Source: Phytophthora colocasiae (lineage: Eukaryota; Oomycota; Peronosporomycetes; Peronosporales; Peronosporaceae). Taken from it: a stretch of DNA of 64,000 nt. A model generated the notes under the pieces. It worked only from the letters and a program-made list of their open reading frames with translations. It searched no databases and had not been told where the DNA came from. Numbering within the stretch: position 1 is the stretch's first letter; the number at the start of each line of letters is the position of its first letter. The position numbers and the translations under genes are program-made. This document shows positions 18,753 through 30,520 of this stretch, piece after piece. Location: NCBI GenBank assembly GCA_018806915.1, contig JAGKQI010000099.1, positions 248,001 through 312,000 on the forward strand, given 5' to 3'.

Positions 18753-19346
18753 ACATCGGCTCTCATGAATCACACATAGCCTTCGGACACAAACATATAT
18801 CACATTCACACCATCACTAGACGATGAAGACGAGAAACTGCGTTCGTGGAAATCGATTTGATGGAAGAGCGTGGTCACTTTGATGTCGAACAGGCAATCG
18901 TTTTGACGAGTATCAATTGCATCGCACAACTAGCACCTCGACCTGGATATCACTTGACTTGCCACGCTTTGCCGCAGTCACTTTTTCCTAAAGTGACGGA
19001 GACATGCTTGCCAGCGTACCACAGGCTAGTGGACCAAAATGAATCCACACCACAACCCTATCGGCGCAGATTCAACTCTGTCTAGCCCTTCGTATTGCTA
19101 GCATCGACATTGAAGTCCCACCAGTAGGTCCAAATAGACTGTGAAGTGTCAGTTGGCTAGATCAAGACGAACGATGATGTTCAGTGGTTTTGGTCTATTG
19201 ACTTGCTACCAAGGCTGTTGGTTGGTGTGCAAGAGGTCATTCTTGACCCACCCGCAACTGAGCACCCTGTTTCAGCTTACACAAAACGTGAAAAGGTAAA
19301 AGTGACAAAGTGACAAAAGGTGCTCTGAAAAGGAACAAGTAAGGCG

Positions 19347-19418
19347 TGCGCCGCCGGGGAATCGAACCCCGACCTCATCCGTGGGAGGGATGAATCCTAA
19401 CCATTAGACCAACGGCGC
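19347..19418 (-). tRNA. tRNA-Gly(CCC), intact
   Basis: Consensus body with G18 G19 and full stems. The terminator AAAA (plus strand) lies at 19328-19331. Confidence 0.94.
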
Positions 19419-19818
19419 GCCAGACATCTCCAATGTTCGCCCACAACAAACACCCACAAAACCAAAACCCTAAAAGACATACGAAAACAACCCAAAACCA
19501 CCAAAACCACCAAAACCACCTAAACCACCAAAAACCACCAAAACGACTCGCAAAAAAAAACACCAGAAACACCAACCTGCAACGCGTACACTGTAAAAGT
19601 CCTCGAGCAACTCCTCACACGGCATGCCCACAACACGCACTTGACGGACCAATAGTAGCACGCAACAGTAGTGTTCGTACATGTCCTCCAGTTTAACAGA
19701 GAGGTATCAGTCAGATGAGGTGGTGGCCTGGTCCGCAGGTCGAAGTGCATGAGTCCATTGAATAAAGGTGCGTGTAGCGCGAAAGAGAGTGGTGGGCCGA
19801 GCCACAGCTGGCAAAAGT

Positions 19819-19890
19819 TGCGCCGTCGGGGAATCGAACCCCGACCTCATCCTTGGAAGGGATGAATCCTAACCATTAGACCAACGGTGC
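19819..19890 (-). tRNA. tRNA-Gly(UCC), intact
   Basis: Consensus UCC body; the T4 terminator reads as AAAA at 19813-19816 on the plus strand. Confidence 0.94.
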
Positions 19891-20691
19891 AGTCATTCAT
19901 TACAAACACACACATACGCCCACAAAAAAAACACACACACATACTCACACAAAACAAACACACACATACTCACACAAAACAAACACACACATACTCACAC
20001 AAAACAACCACCACACAAAACAACCCACGACGACGCCATTCTGCGCTTTCGACCTTTCGACCCTGCTCGCAACTCTTTCGTTGATTGGTGTACACCTATC
20101 ACATCGGCTCTCATGAATCACACATAGCCTTCGGACACAAACATATATCACATTCACACCATCACTAGACGATGAAGACGAGAAACTGCGTTCGTGGAAA
20201 TCGATTTGATGGAAGAGCGTGGTCACTTTGATGTCGAACAGGCAATCGTTTTGACGAGTATCAATTGCATCGCACAACTAGCAGCTCGACCTGGATATCA
20301 CTTGACTTGCCACGCTTTGCCGCAGTCACTTTTTCCTAAAGTGACGGAGACATGCTTGCCAGCGTACCACAGGCTAGTGGACCAAAATGAATCCACACCA
20401 CAACCCTATCGGCGCAGATTCAACTCTGTCTAGCCCTTCGTATTGCTAGCATCGACATTGAAGTCCCACCAGTAGGTCCAAATAGACTGTGAAGTGTCAG
20501 TTGGCTAGATCAAGACGAACGATGATGTTCAGTGGTTTTGGTCTATTGACTTGCTACCAAGGCTGTTGGTTGGTGTGCAAGAGGTCATTCTTGACCCACT
20601 CCGCAACTGAGCACCCTGTTTCAGCTTACACAAAACGTGAAAAGGTAAAAGTGACAAAGTGACAAAAGGTGCTCTGAAAAGGAACAAGGCG

Positions 20692-20762
20692 GGCGCCGCC
20701 GGGGAATCGAACCCCGACCTCATCCGTGGAGGGATGAATCCTAATCATTAGACCAACGGCGC
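20692..20762 (-). tRNA. tRNA-Gly(CCC), defective (anticodon-loop deletion)
   Basis: It has a 6-nt anticodon loop and the G19A D loop. The discriminator is also changed, because the 3' flank AAGTAAGGCGT is shortened to AAGGCGG. Confidence 0.73.
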
Positions 20763-21162
20763 GCCAGACATCTCCAATGTTCGCCCACAACAAACACCCA
20801 CAAAACCAAAACCCTAAAAGACATACGAAAACAACCCAAAACGACCAAAACGACCAAAACCACCAAAACCACCAAAACCCACCAAAACGACTCGCAAAAA
20901 AAAACACCAGAAACACCAACCTGCAACGCGTACACTGTAAAAGTCCTCGAGCAACTCCTCACACGGCATGCCCACAACACGCACTTGACGGACCAATAGT
21001 AGCACGCAACAGTAGTGTTCGTACATGTCCTCCAGTTTAACAGAGAGGTATCAGTCAGATGAGGTGGTGGCCTGGTCCGCAGGTCGAAGTGCATGAGTCC
21101 ATTGAATAAAGGTGCGTGTAGCGCGAAAGAGAGTGGTGGGCCGAGCCACAGCTGGCAAAAGT

Positions 21163-21234
21163 TGCGCCGTCGGGGAATCAAACCCCGACCTCATCCTTGG
21201 AAGGGATGAATCCTAACCATTAGACCAACGGTGC
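21163..21234 (-). tRNA. tRNA-Gly(UCC), C56U variant
   Basis: The T loop is TTTGATT; everything else, including T4, is consensus. Confidence 0.8.
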
Positions 21235-22063
21235 AGTCATTCATTACAAACACACACATACGCCCACAAAAAAAACACACACACATACTCACACAAAACA
21301 AACACACACATACTCACACAAAACAAACACACACATACTCACACAAAACAACCACCACACAAAACAACCCACGACGACGCCATTCTGCGCTTTCGACCTT
21401 TCGACCTTTCGACCTTTCGACCTTTCGACCCTGCTCGCAACTCTTTCGTTGATTGGTGTACACCTATCACATCGGCTCTCATGAATCACACATAGCCTTC
21501 GGACACAAACATATATCACATTCACACCATCACTAGACGATGAAGACGAGAAACTGCGTTCGTGGAAATCGATTTGATGGAAGAGCGTGGTCACTTTGAT
21601 GTCGAACAGGCAATCGTTTTGACGAGTATCAATTGCATCGCACAACTAGCAGCTCGACCTGGATATCACTTGACTTGCCACGCTTTGCCGCAGTCACTTT
21701 TTCCTAAAGTGACGGAGACATGCTTGCCAGCGTACCACAGGCTAGTGGACCAAAATGAATCCACACCACAACCCTATCGGCGCAGATTCAACTCTGTCTA
21801 GCCCTTCGTATTGCTAGCATCGACATTGAAGTCCCACCAGTAGGTCCAAATAGACTGTGAAGTGTCAGTTGGCTAGATCAAGACGAACGATGATGTTCAG
21901 TGGTTTTGGTCTATTGACTTGCTACCAAGGCTGTTGGTTGGTGTGCAAGAAGTCATTCTTGACCCACTCCGCAACTGAGCACCCTGTTTCAGCTTACACA
22001 AAACGTGAAAAGGTAAAAGTGACAAAGTGACAAAAGGTGCTCTGAAAAGGAACAAGTAAGGCG

Positions 22064-22135
22064 TGCGCCGCCGGGGAATCGAACCCCGACCTCATCCGTG
22101 GGAGGGATGAATCCTAACCATTAGACCAACGGCGC
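22064..22135 (-). tRNA. tRNA-Gly(CCC), intact
   Basis: Consensus body, G18 G19 present, all four stems paired. Confidence 0.94.
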
Positions 22136-22526
22136 GCCAGACATCTCCAATGTTCGCCCACAACAAACACCCACAAAACCAAAACCCTAAAAGACATACG
22201 AAAACAACCCAAAACCACCAAAACCACCTAAACCACCAAAAACCACCAAAACGACTCGCAAAAAAAAACACCAGAAACACCAACCTGCAACGCGTACACT
22301 GTAAAAGTCCTCGAGCAACTCCTCACACGGCATGCCCACAACACGCACTTGACGGACCAATAGTAGCACGCAACAGTAGTGTTCGTACATGTCCTCCAGT
22401 TTAACAGAGAGGTATCAGTCAGATGAGGTGGTGGCCTGGTCCGCAGGTCGAAGTGCATGAGTCCATTGAATAAAGGTGCGTGTAGCGCGAAAGAGAGTGG
22501 TGGGCCGAGCCACAGCTGGCAAAAGT

Positions 22527-22598
22527 TGCGCCGTCGGGGAATCAAACCCCGACCTCATCCTTGGAAGGGATGAATCCTAACCATTAGACCAACGGTGC
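22527..22598 (-). tRNA. tRNA-Gly(UCC), C56U variant
   Basis: Same T-loop change as 21163-21234, in the neighbouring unit. T4 is retained. Confidence 0.8.
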
Positions 22599-23078
22599 AG
22601 TCATTCATTACAAACACACACATACGCCCACAAAAAAAAACACACACATACTCACACAAAACAAACACACACATACTCACACAAAACATCCACCACACAA
22701 AACAACCCACGACGACGCCATTCTGCGCTTTCGACCTTTCGACCTTTCGACCCTGCTCGCAACTCTTTCGTTGATTGGTGTACACCTATCACATCGGCTC
22801 TCATGAATCACACATAGCCTTCGGACACAAACATATATCACATTCACACCATCACTAGACGATGAAGACGAGAAACTGCGTTCGTGGAAATCGATTTGAT
22901 GGAAGAGCGTGGTCACTTTGATGTCGAACAGGCAATCGTTTTGACGAGTATCAATTGCATCGCACAACTAGCAGCTCGACCTGGATATCACTTGACTTGC
23001 CACGCTTTGCCGCAGTCACTTTTTCCTAAAGTGACGGAGACATGCTTGCCAGCGTACCACAGGCTAGTGGACCAAAAT

Positions 23079-23491
23079 TGTAACGGGGTTACACGGCGCT
23101 GCGCGCCTTGGCTACAATAGGTGTGGTATACACCATCCAGGTCACAAGTCACAGATTCGTGTACGACACATAGTGTTTCTCACACGTCACATATGTAGCC
23201 AGTTGCTGGCTGTTAGCTCAGAGCCACACATTGTATTTTGATTAGGATTTAGTATGTTAGATACTAAATCCGTTACATTCAGGATTAGGGCAATACAATA
23301 AATAAAAATCAGTTTGCATTTTACATAATTAGTGTTAGTTCCTTTATTATAGGGACACTGATTGTGAGAGTCCCGTATTTAGTGGACTACTTGGTTCTTG
23401 TATAGAACCGAAGGCTAGTGCCTTGCAAGCAGGACTCTACGAGTCAACCAAACTTCCTCTGTGCCGTGCACACCTACGCAGCCCCGCTGCA
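23079..23491 (+). repeat. 5' LTR of gypsy copy 2
   Basis: This 413-bp LTR starts TGTAACGGGGTTACA and ends CCCCGCTGCA. It has the 5'-type bases T at 23157 and A at 23451. With its partner it shares a private TGTATTTTGATTAGG variant, where copy 1 has TGCATTTGATTAGG. Confidence 0.95.
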
Positions 23492-23543
23492 CCTAGTAGC
23501 ACTTGTATCCAACTCCTGAGTTGAAGACTGTTTCTCTGTGAGA

Positions 23544-24517
23544 ATGGAGCCAGAAGCATACGCTCACTTGACTCCGAGTCAGCGGGACACGCTTAACAAG
23601 CTTACGTCCTTGCTGGGCCCTGAAGGTATGGCGCACATTGCGTCTCAAGGGCCGGAGGCCGTCAACGCGCGCCTGGAGGCATTTGCCTCGTACGAGAACG
23701 CTCTCGTTGAGCACATTCAGCGTAATGTAAAAGGAGTTAATCCCGCTCCGAGAGCTAAGCCCGTCACGCTCAGCGTGAAGACCTTTCACGGGCACGAAGG
23801 AGAGAACCTCCTATTGTGGACCCGAGAGGCCGAAATGGCCATGGGGGCCGCTATGCTCCAGTTGGAAGGCCAACGCGTGGCGTTCGCCATCTCTAAGCTC
23901 GAAGGTCGAGCACGAGAATGGGCCTTGACGTCTGGGACGTCGGTAGAAATGGCCTTCCCCACTTGGGGTGAGCTTAAGGCCAAGCTTACGCAAGTGTTTG
24001 CTCCACCTAACCAGGCGTATCGCGTGCGGTCACGCTTCCTTGCTTGCCGACAGGGCAAGAAGGACCTGGTGGACTATGTCCAAGAGCTGCGCACGCTCAT
24101 TGCCGGCATGGCTGCCGATCTTCTACCTGAGGTGGTCACCGTGACTATCTTCATGGAAGGTCTGAGAGCTGGCGTGGCCAGTGACGGAGGCATTCCGTCA
24201 GAATCCTCGCACCTTCGAGGACGCTGTTAGCGTGGCATTGAATGCTGAAACACAACTTTAAGTTGTCGAGGGTCGGTGCTAACAGCACAGGGTCCGGGGA
24301 CCTGAGCCCATGGACCTCAGCTATGCTGGAAGATGAAGTAGCCGAGCTACGAGCTGCGGTGCAGCGTATGAGCACTCGTCGGTGCTACACGTGTGGTAGT
24401 CCCACACACCTGAGGCCCAACTGCCCTCTGCGCAAAGAGCGCGCCGGCCAGACTGGTCGCAACCCTGCCGCGGGTCCCGCTTCGGGCTCTGCCCAGGGAA
24501 ACGACGGCTCCCAGTAG
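23544..24517 (+). pseudogene. gag: Gag, frameshifted, gypsy copy 2
   Basis: The ATG is at 23544 ([15 protein letters not shown]). The capsid region is open to about 24180 and shows [16 protein letters not shown] and [13 protein letters not shown]. An inserted T near 24182 shifts the frame, giving a stop at 24228-24230, and further indels near 24249, 24300 and 24329 follow. The CCHC knuckle [14 protein letters not shown] (about 24384-24425) and the terminal GNDGSQ-TAG are in the restored frame. Compared with copy 1 there is an extra Leu codon near 24040. Confidence 0.88.
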
Positions 24518-24537
24518 ACGCGGGGCGGTCTACTGGG
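24496..24537 (+). promoter_or_regulatory. Gag-Pol -1 ribosomal frameshift signal, copy 2
   Basis: The heptamer GGGAAAC is at 24496-24502 with the Gag frame reading G GGA AAC. The spacer is 24503-24509 (7 nt). The hairpin arms CCCAGTAGAC (24510-24519) and GTCTACTGGG (24528-24537) enclose an 8-nt GC-rich loop. The Gag TAG is at 24515-24517. The -1 frame stays open into the protease. The element is otherwise identical to copy 1 here. Confidence 0.9.
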
Positions 24538-27500
24538 GAAGAACTGAGTTCTGCAGTGCGTGAGAGGCACTGGGGCTCAGCCCCGAAGAGCTCCGTGCTC
24601 TTGAACACGGAACGTGTGAGCAAGCAGGGCTTGCTGGTCGTCCATGTGGACGTGAAGGACTTCGAGAAGCCGTGGATCGTGTTGATCGATTCAGGAGCGT
24701 CTGGCGACTACGTCAGACGCTCCACCGTTGAGGGTAGTCAGCAATATGCTGAGGGGCTTCGAGCGCGAAGAGGTGACACCGTCACTGTCCGTCTAGCGAC
24801 GGGCGTCCGTGTCACGGCAGCCAAGGTCCCCATGGACCTACGGCTGAAGTTCCTGGACTTCGACAGCGTAGAACGCTGCTTGGTCTTGGACCTGGATTCG
24901 AGGTACGACCTCATCCTTGGTATGGCGTGGCTGGAGCGCCACGAGCCATGGATTGACTGGAGGTCGAAGACCTTAGGTGCTACGCACTTCTCTCCTAGTG
25001 GAGCTTTGGCGAGTCATGAACCCACCTCTGCTAGGAAGCAGAAGCGCTATTGGCGCGAGCATCGAGCCGAGTCGGCTATGATGCTGGAAGTCGGTGTGTC
25101 CGAGTTAGTGGACAGCACCGATAGCGAGGACCGCAGTCCTGTTGAGCGCGTAGCGCTGGTTGACAGTGAGTCAACGTGTGGGCAAAGCTCACGTAACCCC
25201 TGTGGGGCGGCACGTACCCCGTCGAGTGATACTGGTCGTGGACCAAGTCGATCGCTGAGTGTCTCTGACACTGGACCTGTTACGGTCATTGATTGTGCAG
25301 CGGCACGTACTCCGCTGAGCGGCATCGGTCGTCGACCGAGTGGATCGCTGAGTGTCTCTGACACTGGGCCGAGAGAGGCCGAAACTTGTGCGACGGCACG
25401 TACTCCGTCGAGCAGACGGCTCTTCGGCCAGAGCGAAGACGTCGTAAGGCCCTTTCGGGCGAGACGCTCTGCGTCTGAGTCATCCGTGACGTCAAGTGCC
25501 GACGCACCGGAGGGCTGTGGGCAGCTATACACTCTGGTTGATGGAGTGGGCGGCAGTGCCGAAGGCAGTGTCCTGCTGGACGACTTGCCAAGTGTTGACA
25601 AGCTCCTTGAGCTAGAGGAGATGTCCTTCGCCGACTTTGGCGATGCCTTGAAGGCTGGCGAACTCGCCGAGGTGGTCATCGTTCGACCTGAGGAGGAGTT
25701 AAACTCGTCGTCCCTCGTTGACGAGTCCGTCTTGGCCGAAGTCAAGAAGGCGTTGAACGCCAGGAGTGGATCGGAGATCCTCAAGAATCCCTCGGATCCC
25801 TTCTACTCCTTGCTGAAGGAATATGGAGACGTTGTCTCAGAAGGAACCACCGAGTGGCCTGCCTCCTGACCGAGGCGTTCGTCATGAGATCGACTTAGTT
25901 CCCGGAACTAAATACTGCGTGACCCGGCAGTGGCCTCTTCCTAAAGAGCAATGCGACGTCATTGACGCCTTCTTCCGTGCGAAGCACGCGGCGGGTCTCG
26001 TGCGCGAGAGCAAGTCTCCTGCACTCCGCGCCAACGTTCTGTGTCAGAAAGCCGAATGGCAAGTGGCGTATCGTTCACGCTTTTAACAAGCTCAACGCTG
26101 CCACGATTCCGGCGCAGACGCCGATTCCTAGGAAGGATGTTCTTCAGAACAACATGGTGGGTTGCACCATGTACAGTGCGCTCGACTTAGTCGATGGGTA
26201 CTATCAGCTGCTCATGCGAGCCAGTGATATTCCGCTTACAGCGGTGAGCACCCCGAGCGGTATGCTCTGGGAGTGGCTCGTCATGCCCCAAGGGCTCTCG
26301 AATGCGCCTGCAACGTTCAATCGTCTAGTGACGCAGCTGTTCAGGCCCCTGCGGGCATTCGCACAGACGTACTTTGACGACGTGTTCGTCCACAGTCAGG
26401 CCGAACACGGCAAGACTGACGTTGAGGTGCACGTGGAACACGTGAGAGCTGATTGTACGCCAACGCAGACAAGTGCGTCTTTGGCGCGGAAGAAATCCCC
26501 TTCCTAGGGTGCTTCATTGGGAAGCATGGCCTTCGTGCTGATCCAGCAAAGGTCAAGGCCATTGTGGATTGGCCGGTTCCCTTGAACCAGAAGGACTTGC
26601 GTAAGTGGATGGGCTTGGCCAACTACTTGCACAAGTATAGCGAGAACTACGCTGAGTTTGCTCGGCCACTGACGGATCTCCTTAAGAAGGATGCCGAGTG
26701 GGTATGGCGTGCCGAGCACGAGAATGCGTTCACTTGTATCAAGGATAGCCTGCTTCAGGCACCGATACTGGCGTTGCCAGACCCCGCTCGTCCGTTTATC
26801 GTCGTCTGTGACGCCTCGGACTTTGCCATCGGCAGTGCTTTGCTACAAGCGGACGCCGAAGGGCGCGAACGCGTCATTGCGTTTGAGTCTCGGCAGCTCA
26901 AGGCTGCTGAGAAGAACTATCCAGTTCATGACAAGGAGCCACGGCGATGAAGTACGCTCTCGTCAAATTCAGGGTTCACCTGCTCGGCTCCGCCGTTTGT
27001 GATCTACACGGATCATGCGTCACTACGCACAGCGACGCAGTCGCCTCACCTCTCGCAGAGGATGGCCCGATGGCTCTCCTTCTTTGCGGAGTATAACTTC
27101 GAGGTGAAGTACAAGCCTGGAAGGCAGAACGTCCTCGCTGACGCGTTATCACGTCGCCCGGACTATGAGTTATCTCATGTCACCTCGGTGACGTCGTCCG
27201 TGACGGACATGGTTCGAGCAGCGTACGCTCAGGACGACTCTTGTGTCGCGCTGCTTCAAGCTTCTAGGGAGCGATGAGTTTAAGGACTCAAAGGTGACTC
27301 TGTCACGACGCCTAAAGGCGAGACTCCAATGCTATAGCCTGGGAGGCGGTCTGCTGTACTACAGCACGGGTCAGGATGACCCACCACGTGTGGTGGTTCC
27401 TCACGATGAGGACCTGAAGTATCGTATCCTCTATGAGGCCCACGACACGCCCACAAGCGGCCACCTCGGTCACGAGAAGACCTACGGCTCGGTGAGCTCC

Positions 27501-29135
27501 ATGTACTGGTGGCCGAAGATGTACAAGTGGGTCAGCACATATGTGCACACGTGCGAGACGTGTCAGCGGGTTAAACCCTCGCCGCATGCGGCAGCGCCTT
27601 TGGCGAGCTTGCCTGTACCCTCTGGGTGTTGGCAGTCCATGAGTGTGGACTTCGTGTTTGGCCTGCCGAAGGATACGGCAGGCAACACGGGCGTTGTGGT
27701 CTTTGTTGACCGTCTGAGCAAGATGGCTCACCTAGCGGCTGTGCCGGACACCGTCGATGGCGCTGGTACAGCGACGATCTTCATCGATCGGGTCTACCGC
27801 CAGCATGGGCTGCCTGAGACCATTGTCTCGGATCGAGATCCCCGTTTCACGGGTCACTTCTGGACGTCCGTCTTCAAGGTGCTGGGCACTCGACTGGACA
27901 TGTCCACGGCGGACCATCCGCAGACCGACGGTCAGACCGAACGCGTGAACCGCGTTCTGGAGGACATCCTCCGCAGCGTATGCGCTGAAACGCCGAAGCG
28001 TTGGAGCGCTATGCTCCCTCTCGTTGAGTTCTCCATGAACAATGCGGTGCATGCCTCGACAGGCTTCACCCCGTTCTACGTGAACGGCCTTGCGCATCCG
28101 CGCGTCCCGCTCACTCCGCCTCGCGGTAGCCTTGGGCTTGGTGGGGGAGAGGCTGTGCCGTCGCTCGACTCCGAGCTTGCTGATATAAGCCCTTCTGCTG
28201 TGCGTAAACAAGTCGATGACTTCCTCTCGGTGAGATTGAGCGTATTGCGCCGTGTGCGTGACGCGATGGCTGAAAGCCAAGACGTTCAGAAGGAACAAGC
28301 TGATGCAAAAGGTAGAAGCAATGTATGGGAATTTAAGGTCGGTGACCAGGTTTTATTAAACGCTAAGAACCTACCTACACATGCAGTGTCAAGCGTCTTT
28401 AAGACGAAATTGCGTCCGCGTTTCATCGGACCATTTACGGTCGTGGCCAAGAAGGGCCTGGCATACACGCTTGACTTGCCAGCGGATGCGAACACACCCG
28501 GTGTTCTACGTCGGCTTGCTTAAGCCATATCGGGACCCCGCGGGGGTGAGCGCGGAGGCGCTGGCACCGACGACACGTGCCCAGGCTGCGTCATCTGCAG
28601 CAGCAACGTCACCTGACCCCGCAACTCAGCGAGCTGGAAGCTCCTGCTGGTGCAGGCGAGCAGTCAGGGACTGAGGACCTTCGAGCCAAGCCATCCGGCT
28701 TTCAATCTCCTCTATGTCATGAGCGAGACGGGCATGCGAATGCCAAACGCTCTCCAGGTTCCCCTGAAGAGACTGAGTCTGACTCTGGAGAGTACCGATC
28801 GAGTGATCGAGTTGATACCAAGCGCCGCGACAAATAGCGCTCATCACACTTCGTCGAGTATTGCGTTCCGCAGCGAATCGGCCTCTCCGCCGTTGCTCGA
28901 TGAGCAGGGGGACTCCCACCACGTGGAGCGCCTGATGGCGCGGCGTCGCCACCGTAGTCAAAACCAGTATCTGGTGAAGTGGCGTGGATATCCTCATTCC
29001 CAAAACTCGTGGGAGTTTGAAGGGCCCCTGAGGCAGGACTGCCCTGACGTCGTGGACGCTTTTGATCGCGAAGATCGGGGGCGCCCGAAGGGCTTGATGT
29101 CGACCACTCGGTCGACACCCGCTTCTCACCACTAG
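24503..29135 (+). pseudogene. pol: Pol polyprotein, multiply frameshifted, gypsy copy 2
   Basis: Protease (VLIDSGASGDYV near 24680), the Ser-rich linker and the start of the RT region are open to 25869. Breaks follow: an extra A at 25839 and an extra T at 26020 (both inside a CpG), a 25-nt deletion at 26451/26452 just after YFDD, a change near 26938, two lost bases near 26990, one gained base near 27262 and two lost near 28482. The integrase part is given separately. The chromodomain (YLVKWRGYP, about 28960-29000) ends at TAG 29133-29135. Confidence 0.9.
27243..28523 (+). pseudogene. pol: Integrase segment of pol, open frame, gypsy copy 2
   Basis: About 426 codons stay open and contain the complete integrase. 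The zinc module has HLGHEK ... CETCQR. The D,D-35-E core shows SVDFVFG, SDRDPRFTG and QTDGQTERVNR, and the GPF module is FIGPFTVVAKKG. It is cut off by a deletion of two A bases at 28482 just before the linker. It is a remnant of Pol and not a free-standing gene. Confidence 0.9.
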
Positions 29136-30520
29136 TGTGAGAAGCTGACGGACTAGCAGCCGAGCTCAGGCTCTGGTCCGTGGCTGGCACAGCCAGCGAG
29201 TCTCCCTCGGAGACTATAGGAGCATCCTGCGAAGCAGGGATAGTGGCCTGAGAGGCGGGAGCACTGCCGTCGTGTGACGAGGAAAGCGGCCGGGCCGCAC
29301 GCGTATCTTCGCGTACTGGAAGAGTAGACCTCGAGCGAGGCGGACGTCCACCTCGGCGCAGCTCTCCATGAGCCGGTCAAACGACGCGAGCTTCCGTGAA
29401 GCCTCGGCCCAGGTGGCCACATGGACCATGTAGTCCCGGGTGGTCTCGCCGGTTTGGAGCAGGAGTGGATAAGTCCTCATCTGAGGCACAGACTCCCGTC
29501 GTCGTTGCTTATCTAAGCGTTGCCGATACTCGGCGAGTGTGCACACCTGCGGGGTCAAGAAACGCTCATGGAGCCCCTGTCGCTGCTGAGTCTCAGCCAC
29601 CGTACGTGGAGGATCGCCTATGGCGTAACCATGCAGGTTTGGCTGCGCCATCAACTGCTTCACCTGCTCGGCAGGGTCACGAGGCTCGAAGCCGTAGTCG
29701 CGCCGCGACGAAGTCCCCACGATGTCCCGTTGGACCGGTCGACGTGACTCTGGAGCACCGCTCATGGAAGCCTCCTGTGCCTCATCCAGAGTGGTTGGTG
29801 ATCGCGTCTTCGACACCCTTGAGTGACTCTGGCTCATCGCGAGCAGGAAGTGGTGGTGCGTTGCGCAAACGCGTTGAGCACGAGGCTCGAAGGTCCCTCC
29901 GGGAACGGATTGGGCCGCCCGCAGCTGCCGAGGAATTGAGTACCGACGCGGATCACGTGGAGAGCGCAGCTCAGATCGAGTCGTCCGGAGGGCTCGCAGG
30001 AGCAGGAGACGCATGGGCATCGCCCTGTTCGGACTCCTCGTAGTCCACTTCGACCTCGCCTTCCTCCGTAGGAGAGCGACGTGGGTCGCGCGTCGGCGAC
30101 GCTGTCGTGTACTCGAAGGGTGAGCCACCGCTACCACTTGACGTCGGGCTGGCCTTGAACATCGCTCCGTAGCGAAGGCGAGACGCCGCGAAATACTCCG
30201 AAACGGAGAGCGTGAGGAGGAGCCGAGGGCTCAGACCGGAAAGCGCTGAGGCGCTGAGGCGTAGACGCCTGGTCACGGGACACCTCAGGAGCGGTTGGCT
30301 CGCTGGGGAGAATTGGAGAATGTGCTCGTTGAGCCAGCGCGCCCGCGCACTCTCGTTGAGAGATTTCTTTTATCGGAAAGTTGCCGGTGACAGGCCTTGA
30401 CAAGGCAGTTATGTCTACAGTTGTAGATACTCCGTATCCACGGTTTGGTGGGGAGGGTGTATCGGTTACACGAGCTGCGCGCCTTGGCTACAATAGGTGT
30501 GGTATACACCATCCAGGTCA
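28520..30520 (-). pseudogene. Antisense ORF region of gypsy copy 2, broken
   Basis: This is the counterpart of 3679-5688 in copy 1, running opposite to the element and ending at a TAA complement at 28520-28522. The globular middle part is open in a 307-codon frame (29214-30137) and the coiled-coil part lies in 28717-29190. Small indels relative to copy 1, such as one extra base in the GCGTTTGCGC stretch near 29870, change which pieces are joined. Confidence 0.4.

Larger units (their letters stand above)
18721..23078 (-). repeat. Tandem tRNA-Gly array, minus orientation, about three units
   Basis: Array homology restarts at GCAACTCTTTCGTTGAT, inside the unit body, and continues as minus-oriented units with a CCC gene left of each UCC gene. 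The first unit lacks its UCC gene, octamer and minisatellite tracts. Empty retrotransposon sites are present until gypsy copy 2 begins at 23079. No protein gene is supported in the spacers. Confidence 0.95.
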
